Below are positions 36,001 to 47,303 of a stretch of DNA of 64,000 nt, in pieces. Each line of letters opens with the position of its first letter. Positions within the stretch are counted from its first letter, which is position 1. The DNA lies in assembly GCF_036669915.1 (NCBI RefSeq), contig NC_089316.1, positions 3,439,243 to 3,503,242 of the forward strand. The letters are read 5' to 3'. The notes under the pieces are model-generated. The model ran no database searches and was not told the DNA's origin. It was given only the letters and a program-made list of their open reading frames with translations. The position numbers were made by a program, and so were the translations under genes. The stretch comes from Pocillopora verrucosa (taxonomy: Eukaryota > Cnidaria > Anthozoa > Scleractinia > Pocilloporidae).

Positions 36001-39000
36001 GAAGCTTTAAAACATGTAAGGGAAGGGGGGGGGGCTTATTATTGTACACCAAACCTAGCCGTCACTCAAATTTCCAAAAATGACTTTTGAGATCTTTAAC
36101 AGTGTCTAAGAAGGCCATCTGACAACATCATATGATTTTACCGACAAATAACTTCATCTTATTTCACCTTAAAATAGTAAAATAGAATAATAATAGAAAT
36201 TTAAATCAAACCAAGAGTAGAAAATGCGCAATCCTGATGATACAATTTATAAAAAGACTACATTTTGAAGAAGCGGCAGGTGTTCCCCCCAATTGATCTC
36301 CCGCCTTAGAAGAAATTCATAAGGAAGCCTACAGAATCTACATTAAGAGGAACTCAGTCACTCATCCGTGACAGCATCTTAGAATGGCAAGCAATCATTT
36401 CGTAATATATTCCAAGAGAACATGCTAAGAGAACATGTCTACCTGGGCATTTCCATTCTGCACATGACACAGTCTGCGAAGATTTTCCAGCACAGGAGAT
36501 AGGAGCAAAAACTGCCCCCTTATTAATGGCCACGCATGTTCTGTTACGATATCGTGAACCAGTACCACATGTTTTGGTGCAATCACTCCACGAGCTCCAT
36601 CGAGACCACTTAGATTCTGAAATTGATGTAGTAATAGATTGCGAACAAAATGGGTATGAGGATGATGGCCTTATTAGTACAGGCCTGAAATTTTTTCTGG
36701 CCTTATTTCAACTACTACTCAAGTAGTGTTCATTGCTGCAAAGATAGCTTTCATATTCACATCTCTACCTGCAGTTCAGATATATGACTTTCATATATTC
36801 ACTGTCGTTTATTCACCACTTCACGGGTTTATTTGGAACCAACATAATGACCAGCTCTCAGTTGGCTGGTTGTCTCTGTTGGTAGAACACTGTACCGGTA
36901 TCGCAAAGGTCATGAGTTTAAATCCAGTACAGGCCTGATTTTTTTTTCAGCCTTTATTTTCCCTACTGCTCAAGTAGTGTTCATTACTGCGAAGATCGCT
37001 TTCATATTCACGGGTTTATTAGTGTTTATCATTTCCTTAATCAATACAGGAAGAAGAATGTTCAATTTAATTTATGTCCTCTTCTTTACGCAGCTGCATT
37101 TGATACAGCTTATAATATTGTAGGAGAAAGAAGGCAAAAAGGAAATGTAAAAACCAGGGACAAAATATCAATTTCAACTTAGAGAACATATGGGCAAGAG
37201 TGACTGAATGATCAACAAGTTTTTTCTTCCATTTGTTTTTTTGTTATTGTGAGACAAGCAACCGATTTCAGTGTCGTAACTAATGGTCTGTATTACGTGA
37301 CTAAAGCTAGTGTCACATTTTCACAAGTGGGTGTATTATCAAAAATCTAACACCCAAAATTGCAATGAAATCATGATACATATCTTAAAATGCAAAAATC
37401 AAAAAGACCAAATTGAACAATCCATGTTTGATTGATGACGACTTACTAACTTCAGTCACAGAAATACAACCACAATTAGGAAACAATTCTTCAATACCAC
37501 TTATAAGTAAAAGTATAACCTTAAAATTCTTACTTCCGATTTCCATCTCTCAGAAGAATAAAGAATTTCAGACTCACCTTTGTTGGGCGAAAGATTCGCG
37601 ATGACTGTCGGGTCAGCCACACTGCTGACTGAGCGTACTTCACTCGTCGATGATATTATTGAAGAAACACTTATTCTCGTTTTCTTTGTGCTCAATGACA
37701 CAATACTTGATAGCGAGGGTGTCTGAACTTTCTCAGAGACCACCGACATAGCTTTTGGTGAAGGTGTTGTATTCAACGATATCAGTGATGAGGTGGCACC
37801 TACAAAGAAATTGGAATATAAATCACAGTCCCCTTCAACTCTGGCTGCTGAACGAGTCTTTGACCCCAGAAGCACAACAAAGGCGATTACCATTGGTGAC
37901 TATGTATATGTTTATTCTATATTTCCTCTCTCAGAAGAATTAATATAAGACACAAACTCTAACAGTAACAGTATCCACCCATAATATAAGTTGCAGATTG
38001 AGTTTCAGACAACAGCCCTGCAACTTAACTGAATAGGAATGACCTTAGGATATCGTGACACTTGTTTTAGCTGTATACTTCGATAAGAGAGCACCGAACG
38101 ATTATCTAAATCTCTGTTTTAGTACTTCTGCCCGTAATCGTTCTGCCATATTTCAAGGCACTTGAACTCACCAAGGACAGACTGCCCTCTTGTTTTAAGA
38201 AAAATAACATACTGTACTCATTTGAATCTGACGATGCTTTTGAAAGAAAACACTTACGAAAGCAGAATGTGTCTAATAAGGGAAATTGCTACTCACAAGA
38301 TGTTTAATTCAGATCTTGCCAGGAGATTAAACTAAAGAAGCTGAAATAAGGAATTTAACATTGGCGGCTACACCAAACGGTAGAGCTGCCTGCCCCTAGG
38401 TAGGAGTGTTCATTTCTAGAGCAGTCAATGAATATGTTAACAATTTCAGCTTTATTCATATGCCAAATGGCCACAAAATGTTACTTAAATAGCTCCTTGT
38501 TATGATTTGAAATTCATTTCTAAAGGAAAACATTATGGATCGTTATTGTGCGAACTGATTATAGACTTTCTGGGAAAACGTTTATGGTCTTTTACTAAAT
38601 CTAAGACATCGAACAACTCTGGCAGGTTTTAGGTTTAAAACACTTGGCTGCCGTAGAAATCACGGTAAGGCTACCGTGACATTACTTGGCGACAAACCTG
38701 GTTTCTTCTTCTTTGTTGTGGTATAAGTGGCCATGGAAGATCGACTTAGTGACGTCTGATAGTGAACAGATGAAGAACCTTCGGTAGTCGGTGAAAACGA
38801 CCCTTCTTGTTTCGATTTCAAAGTGTTGAAAATAGACTCTAGAATCAAAATTATAACAATAATGGCAATGATATGGTAATAATAAAAATAAGAACTAAAA
38901 TAATGACAATAGTCATATCAGAAGAATGATTTGCCTTATCCCTAAGTATTTCAATAAATTTAGCAGTAATGAGGCTGTTAAACCAATGACTCTAACCTTG

Positions 39001-40002
39001 GAAAACAGATGTTCTAGTTGTTACACCAACAACAACTTCGGATTTAGTTCTGCTGTCTAAATCTTTACCGTTCGCTTGCTCTTGAATGTTTTCTAAAAGA
39101 TAAAGATACAATGATTTTTATTACTCCTTCCTTTGGGACTGCTGAGGAGTGAAATATGGCTATCAACAAAATTTAGCGACCTCAGTTAAACAATAAAGGT
39201 TTGATCCACCTTTGGTATCAGCTGTCCTTTGATTTTATATCCTAAAGCTGAATGGACGGTAACAATCAAAATTTACCCCAAGATCCTTCGTATTAAACAA
39301 GCCAGCCGTAAGAATGTTGGATTTTTTATGTAATGAGTATGCGCTCACAATCAGAGGAACATAGATTTACATAAACAATTTGCCATCCTTAGGAAATGTC
39401 GTGGGAAATTTTAATGCTTAATTTACGAACTACTCTTTATCCAAGAAAATAAACCTTTAAACTACACACAGTCAATCTAAATCACTTAAAGCAAAACTAT
39501 TTATAACTTAATTAACATTCTGTGCGTTCCACATTGTAGAGCTTTTAATCACATGCAACGAAACTTTCAAACGCATTCGTAGCATAAGGAGAACTCACAG
39601 GAATATGACTTTAGAATTTAGAAATGATGAACTAACGAGTCATCGAAACGTCATTCGAAATTATTATCGCTGATTTTGATTCTTAACAATTTGTCTAAGC
39701 CTCAATTGCTATAATTAAGATACTACTTTGTTATTTTCTTTCAGTACATTTACTGATCAAGAATTTGCATCACAATGAGCAATGAACAGATAACACAACT
39801 TACCACTGGAGCTTTCAGGTTTCCCCTTGCCTCTCATGTAAGTGGGAATCAATACAGCAAGAAGGATTCCCACCACCACTAAAATAATAGCAACCAGAAG
39901 TGCTATAAGCAAACGCCTTTTTGGACTGGAGGACTGTGACATCGCCACAATATACTTATTCTTGCGCGGATTTCTGTTCCCCGAAGGCTTCATTTCTTTC
40001 AT
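27651..40002 (-). CDS. CILP-like membrane-anchored matrix protein A
   Basis: Nine coding exons: 40002-39804, 39092-38997, 38838-38698, 37799-37578, 36616-36443 (TSP1), 35691-35380, 33344-33239 and 30703-30549 (one Ig domain split in two), 29716-27651. Phases close to about 1156 residues; human CILP has 1184. There is no signal peptide: a Lys/Arg-rich stretch is followed by a membrane segment (residues 31-52), predicting a type II protein with the bulk outside the cell. Then come a Ser/Thr stalk (67-219), TSP1 (WSRWSSWSDC), a carboxypeptidase-regulatory-like fold (SGRVLTIENVPLSEV), Ig, and the CILP core with CCGP, SDILTAPGDF and LDP blocks. A furin-type RRRKR (28725-28739) ends at residue 799, where vertebrate CILP is cleaved. 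A good donor (CAG|GTACGT, 27685) precedes the stop, so another last exon may exist. Exon 3's end has two candidate donors. Confidence 0.88.
29740..30235. repeat. Dispersed repeat cluster in CILP-like A last intron
   Basis: Contains attggactcctctcagtcct and related phrases also found near 10720, 31460 and 9870, plus tracts with CCAATCAC-like boxes and mirrored segments (ggacaatttgttataggaca). It looks like one or two degraded MITEs of the atgattacagaccgaattgg family. Fills most of the 832-bp intron. Confidence 0.5.
31494..32207. mobile_element. Fold-back element with subrepeat arms and 8-bp TSD
   Basis: A 714-bp element is flanked by an exact direct repeat, attgtcat, at 31486-31493 and 32208-32215. 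Its ends are ggttaccggtcacctcgcc and the inverse of ggtatccagtcacctcgcc. Each arm (about 190 bp) holds five or six copies of a ctcgccaccaa motif separated by 5-12 variable bases, then caccaataaagagat and a tcgaggagagtaggatgttc block. The arms are inverted copies around a 340-bp centre with no reading frame. This is the build of fold-back transposons with subrepeat-rich terminal repeats. An 8-bp duplication fits hAT- or P-like transposases, but no transposase is encoded. Located in the Ig intron of CILP-like A. Confidence 0.82.
32228..32487. mobile_element. Compact fold-back element, same family
   Basis: A 260-bp element starts ggtatccagttacctcgcca and ends with the inverse (tggcgaggtaaccggtaacc). 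It consists of almost nothing but the two subrepeat arms around a 50-bp centre. It starts 12 bp after the target duplication of the 714-bp element. Its own flanks do not match (tattcaac against acgagaat), and the right flank enters directly into the middle of a TTAA-type MITE. Confidence 0.75.
32488..32565. repeat. Truncated TTAA-type MITE beside fold-back element
   Basis: The phrase gagaataaaggaaaatatct, then ttaggggattattagttgat, is the interior of the common MITE family in inverse orientation. Its left end is missing, cut at the fold-back element. Confidence 0.6.
32636..32745 (-). repeat. tRNA-like SINE in CILP-like A intron
   Basis: On the minus strand, gtggcttagtggtagagcat is an A-box-like D arm and cttcgattcctcatggggac resembles a B-box and T arm. 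The anticodon arm does not fold as a functional tRNA. A Lys-rich-looking 3' body (aaaaattctgagt inverted, cacgagcgtggggtaaag) follows. The phrase gtaagttatgagctcggtaa flanks it on both sides (about 32588 and 32830). A fragment of the body is also present near 14315-14350 in LRMDA-1 intron 4. Confidence 0.65.
33530..33915. repeat. (CAGT)n degenerate tetranucleotide array
   Basis: About 385 bp of imperfect cagt units with variants such as cagc, caat and caac, within the CILP-like A intron between the carboxypeptidase-like exon and the first Ig exon. The frames reading Gln-Ser-Val across it are array artefacts. Confidence 0.85.
33922..34202. repeat. Dispersed repeat with GACGTTTCGAGCG palindrome
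   Basis: Starts tgaataaagggggtaggttt and carries gacgtttcgagcgttagccc, whose inverse (gacgaaggactaacactcga) follows about 45 bp later, so a hairpin forms. It splits the (CAGT)n array in two. Related copies are at 11560-11690, 45560-45645 and 52975-53330. It could be the end region of a Penelope-like or other retroelement, but I see no protein in it. Confidence 0.55.
34203..34955. repeat. (CAGT)n array with a 252-bp internal duplication
   Basis: Second part of the tetranucleotide array. Bases 34454-34699 and 34706-34951 are near-identical, a direct duplication with a 252-bp period that ends in tgctttaatgagttaatag both times. The identity of such an unstable sequence points to a recent event. 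Confidence 0.85.
36680..37020 (+). repeat. tRNA-derived SINE in CILP-like A intron
   Basis: The tRNA-like head lies at about 36862-36935, with gttgtctctgttggtagaac as A-box and gagtttaaatccagtacagg as B-box region. The tail phrase caagtagtgttcattgctgc appears before the head and again after it. Same family as 10795-11260. Flanks show that it lies in the intron right after (downstream in the plus sense) the TSP1 exon. Confidence 0.7.
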
Positions 40003-40643
40003 TTTTCCTTCAAGTGGACGGGATGTAAAGAATAATAAGCATTAATGGAGTTATTCGTCTGATCACTTTCGGAAGCTCAAGGGCGTGAAGCGTTCAAGCA
40101 AAATTTCTGTACTAATAATTGCTAAAAACGGTTTCGTGATTTTTGACTTGAATTCTCTTATAGTTCGATTTTACTTTTTCTCAAAAGTACTTACCTGATA
40201 TTAGAGAGGAAAGCTCTTCAAAGACACGTAAGCATCAACTCCAACAAGCGATGGAAGCAACTGTAAAATCGGGAGCAACTCTTAAGTGTTATATTTCCAA
40301 AGGAAACATACTACTGTATAATTGCTTCCGAAAAATTTAAGTCCGCTAATGCTGAAACAGTCAAAATTAACATGACTAAACATTAACTTCCTTTAGCAGT
40401 TTGATTGTTTTTAAGTCTATTAGCTGTTTTAGGTGCGTAAGCACTTTTATTGTTCTAAATAAATCCTAAAACAGGGATTAGCGAATAGGCTGTTCGAATG
40501 AGACTTCTAACTAACCTTAAGGAACGAAAAGTCTTCGGAATAAAAGTCAAGGGCAGCAACAAATTAATTAATCTGTAAGCAAATCTATGTTTGCAAACGT
40601 TTTGAATCCGTCCTAAACAAAACAAATTAGGTTTATGCTCGGA

Positions 40644-41110
40644 TTTGATTTTAATAACCAAAAGCATCCTCTTTGGCTTACAAATAGCCTCCGCTACCGC
40701 ATTCCAGCGTCACCCATGCACGATTGCCATTATCCTTGCACAAAGAAAGTATATGTTGTTATTAAAGAGGTCTATTTTTTAAACTAATCTTTCTATTTTG
40801 ATGGTTTTGACGTTATGAGTATGTGCCGATTTTAAATTTGTTTTTCCTATGGTTCGTCATTCTGTCGAACAGACTCGTCCGTTCGGGTTTGATTTTAATA
40901 ACCAACAACATCCTCTTTGGCTTACAAATAGCCTCCGCTACCGCATTCCAGCGTCACCCATGCACGGTTGCCATTATCCTTGCACACAAAAAAATTATAT
41001 GTTGTTATTAAAGAGATCTGTTTTTAAACTAATCTTGCTATTTTGATGGTTTTGACGTTATGGGAATGTGCTAATTTTAAATTCGTTTTTCCTATGATTT
41101 TCCCAATCAA
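40644..41110. repeat. 244-bp tandem duplication upstream of CILP-like A
   Basis: The phrase tttgattttaataaccaa opens the first unit at 40644 and the second at 40888. Long shared stretches follow (cctctttggcttacaaatag, ctccgctaccgcattccagc, gttgttattaaagag, gatggttttgacgttatg). The second unit fades out near 41110. It starts 640 bp upstream of the CILP-like A start codon. Confidence 0.8.
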
Positions 41111-42129
41111 GTCCAAGCTCCAGCTGTGAGACGATCATCTTGCGAAATAACAGTCATGGCGAAACTATAAGAGTTTGTATGGGAATTTTTACGACCGCTC
41201 TTGGGAATTAAAAAAAAATACCGTCACATTCTCATCCAAGAACTTTTAATGATATTCTGATCAATGACTCTTAGTGTTTCACCATCTGAATGACTGATCA
41301 TGAGTCTCTGTGTCTAATTCAGCCATAAGTACATGCTCTTAAATATCCTATCGGTAGGCATTTTTGGGCTCAGGAGAAAACTGACTATGGCAGAGTAAAG
41401 GAAACCTAAACAATTTCACAAGACAAGTGAAATGAACAACAAAGAGCTGAAAAACGACCAATACCCGAGAAATAAAACCTGAAAAAGAAACTTCCCGTTG
41501 AGGACTCTAAGCAAGGTCAGGACAAACCCAAACACGACTAGCGATGACGATTATCGTACGAGAATTAAGCCTTGTTACGACAGCAGTAGTTGGCGGTACC
41601 ATGCAGATCACTTGAAAAAGTGATTTTGTTTAAACTCCAACTCTCTATACTACTTTCCAATGCGTTGGAATATTATAGGAGACAAGCGATATGATGTCAC
41701 GGCATTTTTCCACTGCGTGACACTCAGAAAAACAGGGAATCAATGATGTAATACAACAGGGGGCTTTCCCGAGGAAATGAGTCATAGCATTGCTATCGTT
41801 TTGCGGTTTTATTGTTTTACAAAATCAAAGTGCGTTTAAATATTCGCATAATCAAATGAAAGAGGAAAAAATCGACATACTGTGACATTCTCGGAAAAAA
41901 GGAAGTTTGAACTTGTTTATCGTTTTTCAGGTTATAAGACAGTCGTCTGTCTTTCTGAACCAATCAGCAAGGGGCTGATGTATCTTACATAAAATCAGCT
42001 CCTGAGAAATGAAAGATATACAGATTTCTTCATGAAAAAAGGTGACATGCAATATTTACGCATGAGTTTGTTTTCACAAAACGAACGAGCTAGGCTTTGC
42101 AAGCGAAAACTAATGAGTGTACTTTGATG

Positions 42130-43185
42130 TTTTGTTGTTTCGACAAGAGAGTGTTGAGCCATTGAAGTCGAGCCAACAGATATTCTCGACATACCTTTAT
42201 ATTGTTCCCATGAAACATAACTGTAGTTGTTAATACTCTGCACATTTATGTGTCCTGATAACTGTATTATATGACTAGGAGGAATATCCTTATCATTCAA
42301 TATTTGAATAATTCGTTTTCGGGCACTGTAGTTCTTAAAAGGGAGCTGTCAAGACCGGCCTTCTCAGCCATTGTTTTCATTAAACTGTTGAGTTTGTTAA
42401 CACCCATTGCATTGGCTTTAAACCAACTTTTATGAGTGTTTTTTGTAGTATGATTAACACCCAGATAAAAGGGTGCATTTGGTTTAAAAACAGACTCTGC
42501 TCTCTTTTCAAAATAGAGCTTGAAAACAACAACAGGATCTCGTTCTCGCGGTAAATCTGGAGTCGCGAAAGCTTTAGGTTTGACCGGTCAGACATCACGT
42601 GGATCAGCTCAACTTCTGATGTTAGTTTGTCTTTCAATCAAAACCCAAATTTAGTTCCATCTCTCGTTAGCTGAACGTCTCCCCAGCACATTTGCCGATG
42701 CTCTCCACATCCTCGTAGAACAAAATGCAGTGAATTGAAGAGCCAGAGTGTGTTTATTAATTCTTCTCCGTTTGAAATTCGCAGAAGGTTTTTTTGGTTG
42801 AGATCGTTCAGGGCTTCTGCTGCGTTAGGTCTATTACCCTTGCCCTCCTTTTTAAGTTGCTAGTTTTTAGCTTCAAGACATTTTCTTGCGCGTTCAAAAG
42901 CAACGTCTTCGATGACAATTATGGAATATTTGCATTCTTTCAATCGTCCACTAAAACTTGAAAACAGACCTCGAAGACTTGAAGATTCAAAGTCTGCTGT
43001 CTTTTCGCTTCACACTAAGGATTAACTCGTAGATATATTCGTTCAATTTTTTGGCTTCGATGTCTTCAGGATATCTTTGCTCGTGTTTTTTTCTCAGAAA
43101 TTCAATGAGTAGCTTCACATCCCTTGTCGTCTTAACTCTTGTATTTTTGTTTTGTTGCTCGATAATATAGCCGTCAATTTAGGCC
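42130..43185 (-). pseudogene. Crypton-type tyrosine recombinase relic (DUF3504-like)
   Basis: The minus strand reads, across several frameshifts and stops, as a protein of the type found in Crypton transposons and their domesticated kin (KIAA1958, QRICH1, ZMYM2). In order: TTRDVKLLIEFLRKKHEQRYP, SSSLRGLFSSF, GNRPNAAEAL, LHFVLRGCGEHRQMCWGDVQ, GVNKLNSLMKTMAEKAGL, then after a one-base frame change NYSARKRIIQ, HIIQLSGHINVQSINNYS. The last part contains the Arg, His and Tyr positions expected in the recombinase catalytic domain. Breaks include a stop near 42855, a stop after KFGF and the frameshift near 42340. It cannot be active. Assignment is from remembered family patterns. Confidence 0.72.
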
Positions 43186-44009
43186 TTTCTAAGGGCTAAA
43201 ATCTCGTGGATTCTTGAACAGTCGTTGAAAGTACAAGTAATTTTGTACTTTTGGGACTGCTATGTAGGTTTGCACGCAAGGTTGTTGAATGAAATCAGTG
43301 GTATGTTTTGACAAGTCTCTCCTGATTAGACGAAACGCTTTACCCACGTGTGAGAAAGCCATTTCGCTTCTGTGATTGGCTATCAGGATTTTTTTAGGCG
43401 GGTTTTCTTATGGAAAAAACTATGAGTAAATCTCAGTATGTTTATAATAAACCCAGATACTAACCAGTTTATTTCATACGACAATTAAAATAGTGCTTTC
43501 CCACGGGGTGCGACACTGTTTATGAAAAAGGTATTGTAATGGCTCGGTCAAGCGTATGACAGGTTTCAAGCGGAAAAAAAAGTTGACTTATTTTTAGTAA
43601 CTTTGATGACCAGATAAACACACGATGTCTGGTTAAACCAAGACGAGTACGGCAACTGCGAAAATTTTACAAGCTTTTTCGCTATACAAAAACGCATCAG
43701 GTTGTAAGTTGTCATTTATATGGTTTGATTTTTTGACCGTTGTAAGTCATCCAGCAGTGACAATGCCTTGGATACATGAAATAGACAATACTTGTGGCAC
43801 TTGCATGTGGCGTGACGTTGTGGTTTTTTTTTATTTCAGTTTTGTATGTCATAATGTCCATACGCATAGCTTGTAATACCACTTTCGTGAATATATCTTT
43901 TATCATCAAAACAGCTGAGTGACACTTAATTGATTTCATAACTTCTGACTTCTAATGGTTTTCATCATATGACGTATTTGTTTGCTATTAAATAAATAGA
44001 GAATAATAC

Positions 44010-44520
44010 ATGAATACATTCCAGAATTTGGAATTTTTGATGCCAATTTATTCCCTATTGAAACAAAATGTTTATTGAGAATATCAGGAATTTCAGATGG
44101 ATCAGAAGGAAGGCTGTTATGATCTTAGCGTTTTAAGCGAGTAATTTGTATTCCAGCTTTCCTTTTCCGATTAACAAGTACATTTCTACCTTCCCATGTC
44201 TTTTTTATGTAACTGATGTTGCGTTTGAAATAGTTATAGTAATAATTCTTTTTACTAATACAAGATAATGGAAGTACTTTATTTCTGTAAGGTTTCTATC
44301 TTTCCCGATCACCGGAGAATAAAAGCTCATTTTTTTATTTTTATTGCTTTCCGAATTCCCCTTGTGATCCACGGTTTTTCCAACTGTTTACTTTCAGGCT
44401 TTGATAAGGTTCGAAATGGCGCATGCTAGATCCTCGGCTTATTTAGCTTGTTATAAAAGGTAGAAGATGACTTGGAGGGATCCTTAGTAGATGGTGATGA
44501 CTCCATGTGAATTCCACCAA
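44010..44520 (-). pseudogene. LINE (non-LTR retrotransposon) relic
   Basis: Minus-strand frames, broken by stops and shifts, give HAPFRTLSKPESKQLEKPWI then TRGIRKAIKIK, later SKKNYYYNYFK and KKTWEG, then PSEIPDILNKHFVSIGNKLA followed by SKIPNSG. This is the usual order of the linker between endonuclease and reverse transcriptase in LINEs of the Jockey/CR1 group. The reverse transcriptase itself is missing. Confidence 0.65.
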
Positions 44521-45000
44521 CTTGTGATAAGATTGGTATGGTTTAAAAAAAAAAGGTAGTATTTGTCATACGCAAGACTTACAAATTTTTGTTGTAGTGT
44601 GCGGTCTGAAAGGCTATCACAACAACATTCAAACTAACGTTTGAGGTAAGATATACGTGGTTTACAATGGTGTCATCAATTTCAATGAGAAGGTTAAAAT
44701 AGATATAGTTGATCCAGTCAACAATCAAAATCCTATATCAGATTCTTTTTCAAAGTCGGCCTTACTTTAAATCTCTCGGTAAAAAATAAAAATTTTACAA
44801 ACCGTTGCAGAAATTGTTAAATTTGAAGACACACGGGGTCGTCGGATTGTTATATCTACGTCTCACGTTATCGGCCTACTAGAGGGGGCATCCGTAACAC
44901 TGGATTGGAGCTCCGGTTTGCTAGACGGAGGAACTTATTCATCATTTTTGATTATGAAATTATAAAACTATAATTTTCAACTGATTGATTAAAATAATCC

Positions 45001-45003
45001 ACG

Positions 45004-45035
<32 letters not shown>
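45001..45035. repeat. (AC)n/(AT)n microsatellite
   Basis: A run of about 12 ca units followed by at units. It is the only clean dinucleotide microsatellite of this length in the window. Confidence 0.9.
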
Positions 45036-45559
45036 ATGAAAAAAACTAAAACGGCGATATTTGATTTCAATCATATGGACAAGAATATCGATAAAAGTCA
45101 GTTTGATGAAACTTAATCCTTGTACTGCTTTTATCAAAAAGAAATTTGGCTATTCAGGAGAGCATACAAATATTTCAAACAATTGAATTTAATATGTAAT
45201 TTGTCGTACAAAAAGACCACCAGACCACTAGTGAACTAATTAACAGAAGTCAATCCACTTGGTCTAAAATCAGCGGCTAATTCATTACATTCTCAGAAGC
45301 TGAGCATTGTGTACCTATGGTGGTCTGTAATACTTATTCTTTTTTGTTTCCTTCTTTGCTTCCAAGCTGTCAAAGTTGTCTGTTCAGTGCTCAAGTAGGG
45401 TCAAAGAAGGAAGTCCCGATTACCATTGAGCGAGCCCCACACGTAACAATGTATGACTCAATTAGTTTTTTTGTCCTCATGAAGTCGGAAATGCAAAGCT
45501 AGTCTCAAACTTTGCTTTCATTTTCTTATGCCAGTCCTTCTCAATATCATTTAAAATTA

Positions 45560-45645
45560 ACAGCTGAGTTGATTACGTAAATTGGCCACCGTAAAGAGTT
45601 TCAAAGCTGACGTCAGTTTTGCGCGTTAGCCCTTCGTCAATTGGA
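45560..45645. repeat. Fragment of the GACGTTTCGAGCG repeat family
   Basis: Contains acgtaaattggccaccgtaa, agctgacgtcagttttgcgc and gttagcccttcgtcaattgg, a diverged match to 34000-34090 and 53050-53135. Confidence 0.6.
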
Positions 45646-45689
45646 ACTGAGGAAAAGCTAACGCTTGGCTTGTCGAGTAGCTGTAAAGC

Positions 45690-45960
45690 GCTTTTCGATT
45701 GAGTGTTGTAAAACTAAAACCAAAGTACACACAATGGCCAACTAGCGGGAAGGAAAATGTTCTAAGAGCCAACGAAAATTCAAAGTTAAAACAAGCAGAC
45801 TGCTCAAAGCGCGGGAAAACGCGGACGACCAAGTCGTGATTGGTTTTAGTTTTGCGTCTGAGTGGTTGAGTTTTCTAAACCAATCACAATGGAAGGTAAA
45901 TCAAAACTAATGCAATCTCAGATTATTTTCGACAATCGAATAAAATTGCTGAAAGAGACA
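45690..45960. repeat. MITE, second copy of the 16248-16526 family
   Basis: Shares aagcgcttttcgattg, cgcgggaaaacgcgg, cgaccaagtcgtgattggtt and ttttcgacaatcga with the first copy, in the same order. The ends are less well kept. Confidence 0.65.
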
Positions 45961-47303
45961 ATGTTTACTTAAATACCGAATACACACCAAGTAATACGAG
46001 GTTGGTATAATGCTTATCAATTATACTGCTTCCTTGCCTCAAATAATGATCATGTTCACAGAGAAATGCCAAGATTAATCAACAGACATCAAAAACGGCC
46101 CTATGAGCTTAACTAATGGTCAACCTACGGTTGTTTGTAATAAGCGGAATGTTATCTATATCTGTATCTTAAATCGTTAGTAAAGCTGAGAGCTCTGAAG
46201 GAGTAACACGTGACTTGAAATTAAAGTTGAAGCCGGCAGGACTGAAAAATCTCAATGCATTAACTGTTATTTGAATTTGTAACTCACAGAAAATAAAAGT
46301 ATTTACACACTGATATTCCAAAAGCATTTATGCCTGGAAGAAGGAAAGTACCACCTCCTCCTCCAGCGCACAGCCTTTACACTCTCTTAAACACAACAGG
46401 CGGTCACTGACCTGATTGGTCGAAGTCTCAGATTTGGCCTTTGGGACTATTCTCCACTTTTGATGTTTACTTTTTTTCCGGAAAAGAAAATGATTAATCG
46501 ATGAAATAAAAATACAGAGAAAGTGAAGTAAAAACCGTTTTGGCAGAAATATTGCGAAAAATAGCTGTTGGTAATATGTATTTCGCTTAAGGTTCTATTC
46601 TTCAAAGCTCTTCACTATATAATCCTAAGATCACCATCCACGATCGCTCGTCTCAATGGCTGATGGCACCAATCAGAAGGAAGGATTCTTCACTCTAAAA
46701 GGAAAAATAAAGAATAAAGTTGTTAATTGGTTTTGTGTTTGAAAAGTGTTGAGTTTTCCTTTTCCCCAGTTTTGTTCTCTTTTGCAGATTTCTTTGAACG
46801 TTTCAATTTTTTCGCGTATTTTATGACAGCAGTTGTTTTTTCAGTATATTTTGGTTTATAATTGTGTGCAGGAAATTAGCGCTCGGGCCGTCAAAGTTAA
46901 TCCATTTGCGAATGCGTGACTTTTCACCACTATCATCCCAAGCATTTGCGACGGCATCTTGTCACCTCATTCCATGGCCAGATCCTTATACTAAGATACC
47001 TATAAACAATGAATGCTGTTTAAAGCGAACATCCAAGGGACTTTTCTGAGCCCGCTGTCGATTTGAGACATTTAGGATTTGGGCTGGCGTCTGCTTAACG
47101 CAGAGTGTATGTATAATTTTGAAATCCTCCTTAAGATAGGCTTCATTGTGTTCATGGTGACCGCTTGCTCCGCGAGTGTAATACGAAGATGATCAGAACG
47201 ATGGGGCCTATGCAAGGTCAAATAGAAAATACGCATTTCATTTGAAGAACTACTAATTACACTGGCCATTAACAAACGAGACATAGCATCATAACAAGCG
47301 AAG

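Larger units (their letters stand above)
40003..47303. other. Intergenic region between the two CILP-like genes
   Basis: No intact gene is seen. From left to right it has the upstream region of CILP-like A with a 244-bp tandem duplication (40644-41110), a Crypton-type recombinase relic (42130-43185), a LINE relic (44010-44520), an AC microsatellite (45001-45035), two short repeats (45560-45645, 45690-45960) and then about 1.3 kb of unremarkable AT-rich sequence downstream of CILP-like B. Any further 3' exon of CILP-like B would have to be in 46000-47300; none was convincing. Confidence 0.45.

Noticed and set aside
36862..36935. Candidate functional tRNA gene
   Set aside because: A- and B-box-like motifs are present but the acceptor stem does not pair and the flanks match another dispersed copy; it is a SINE head.
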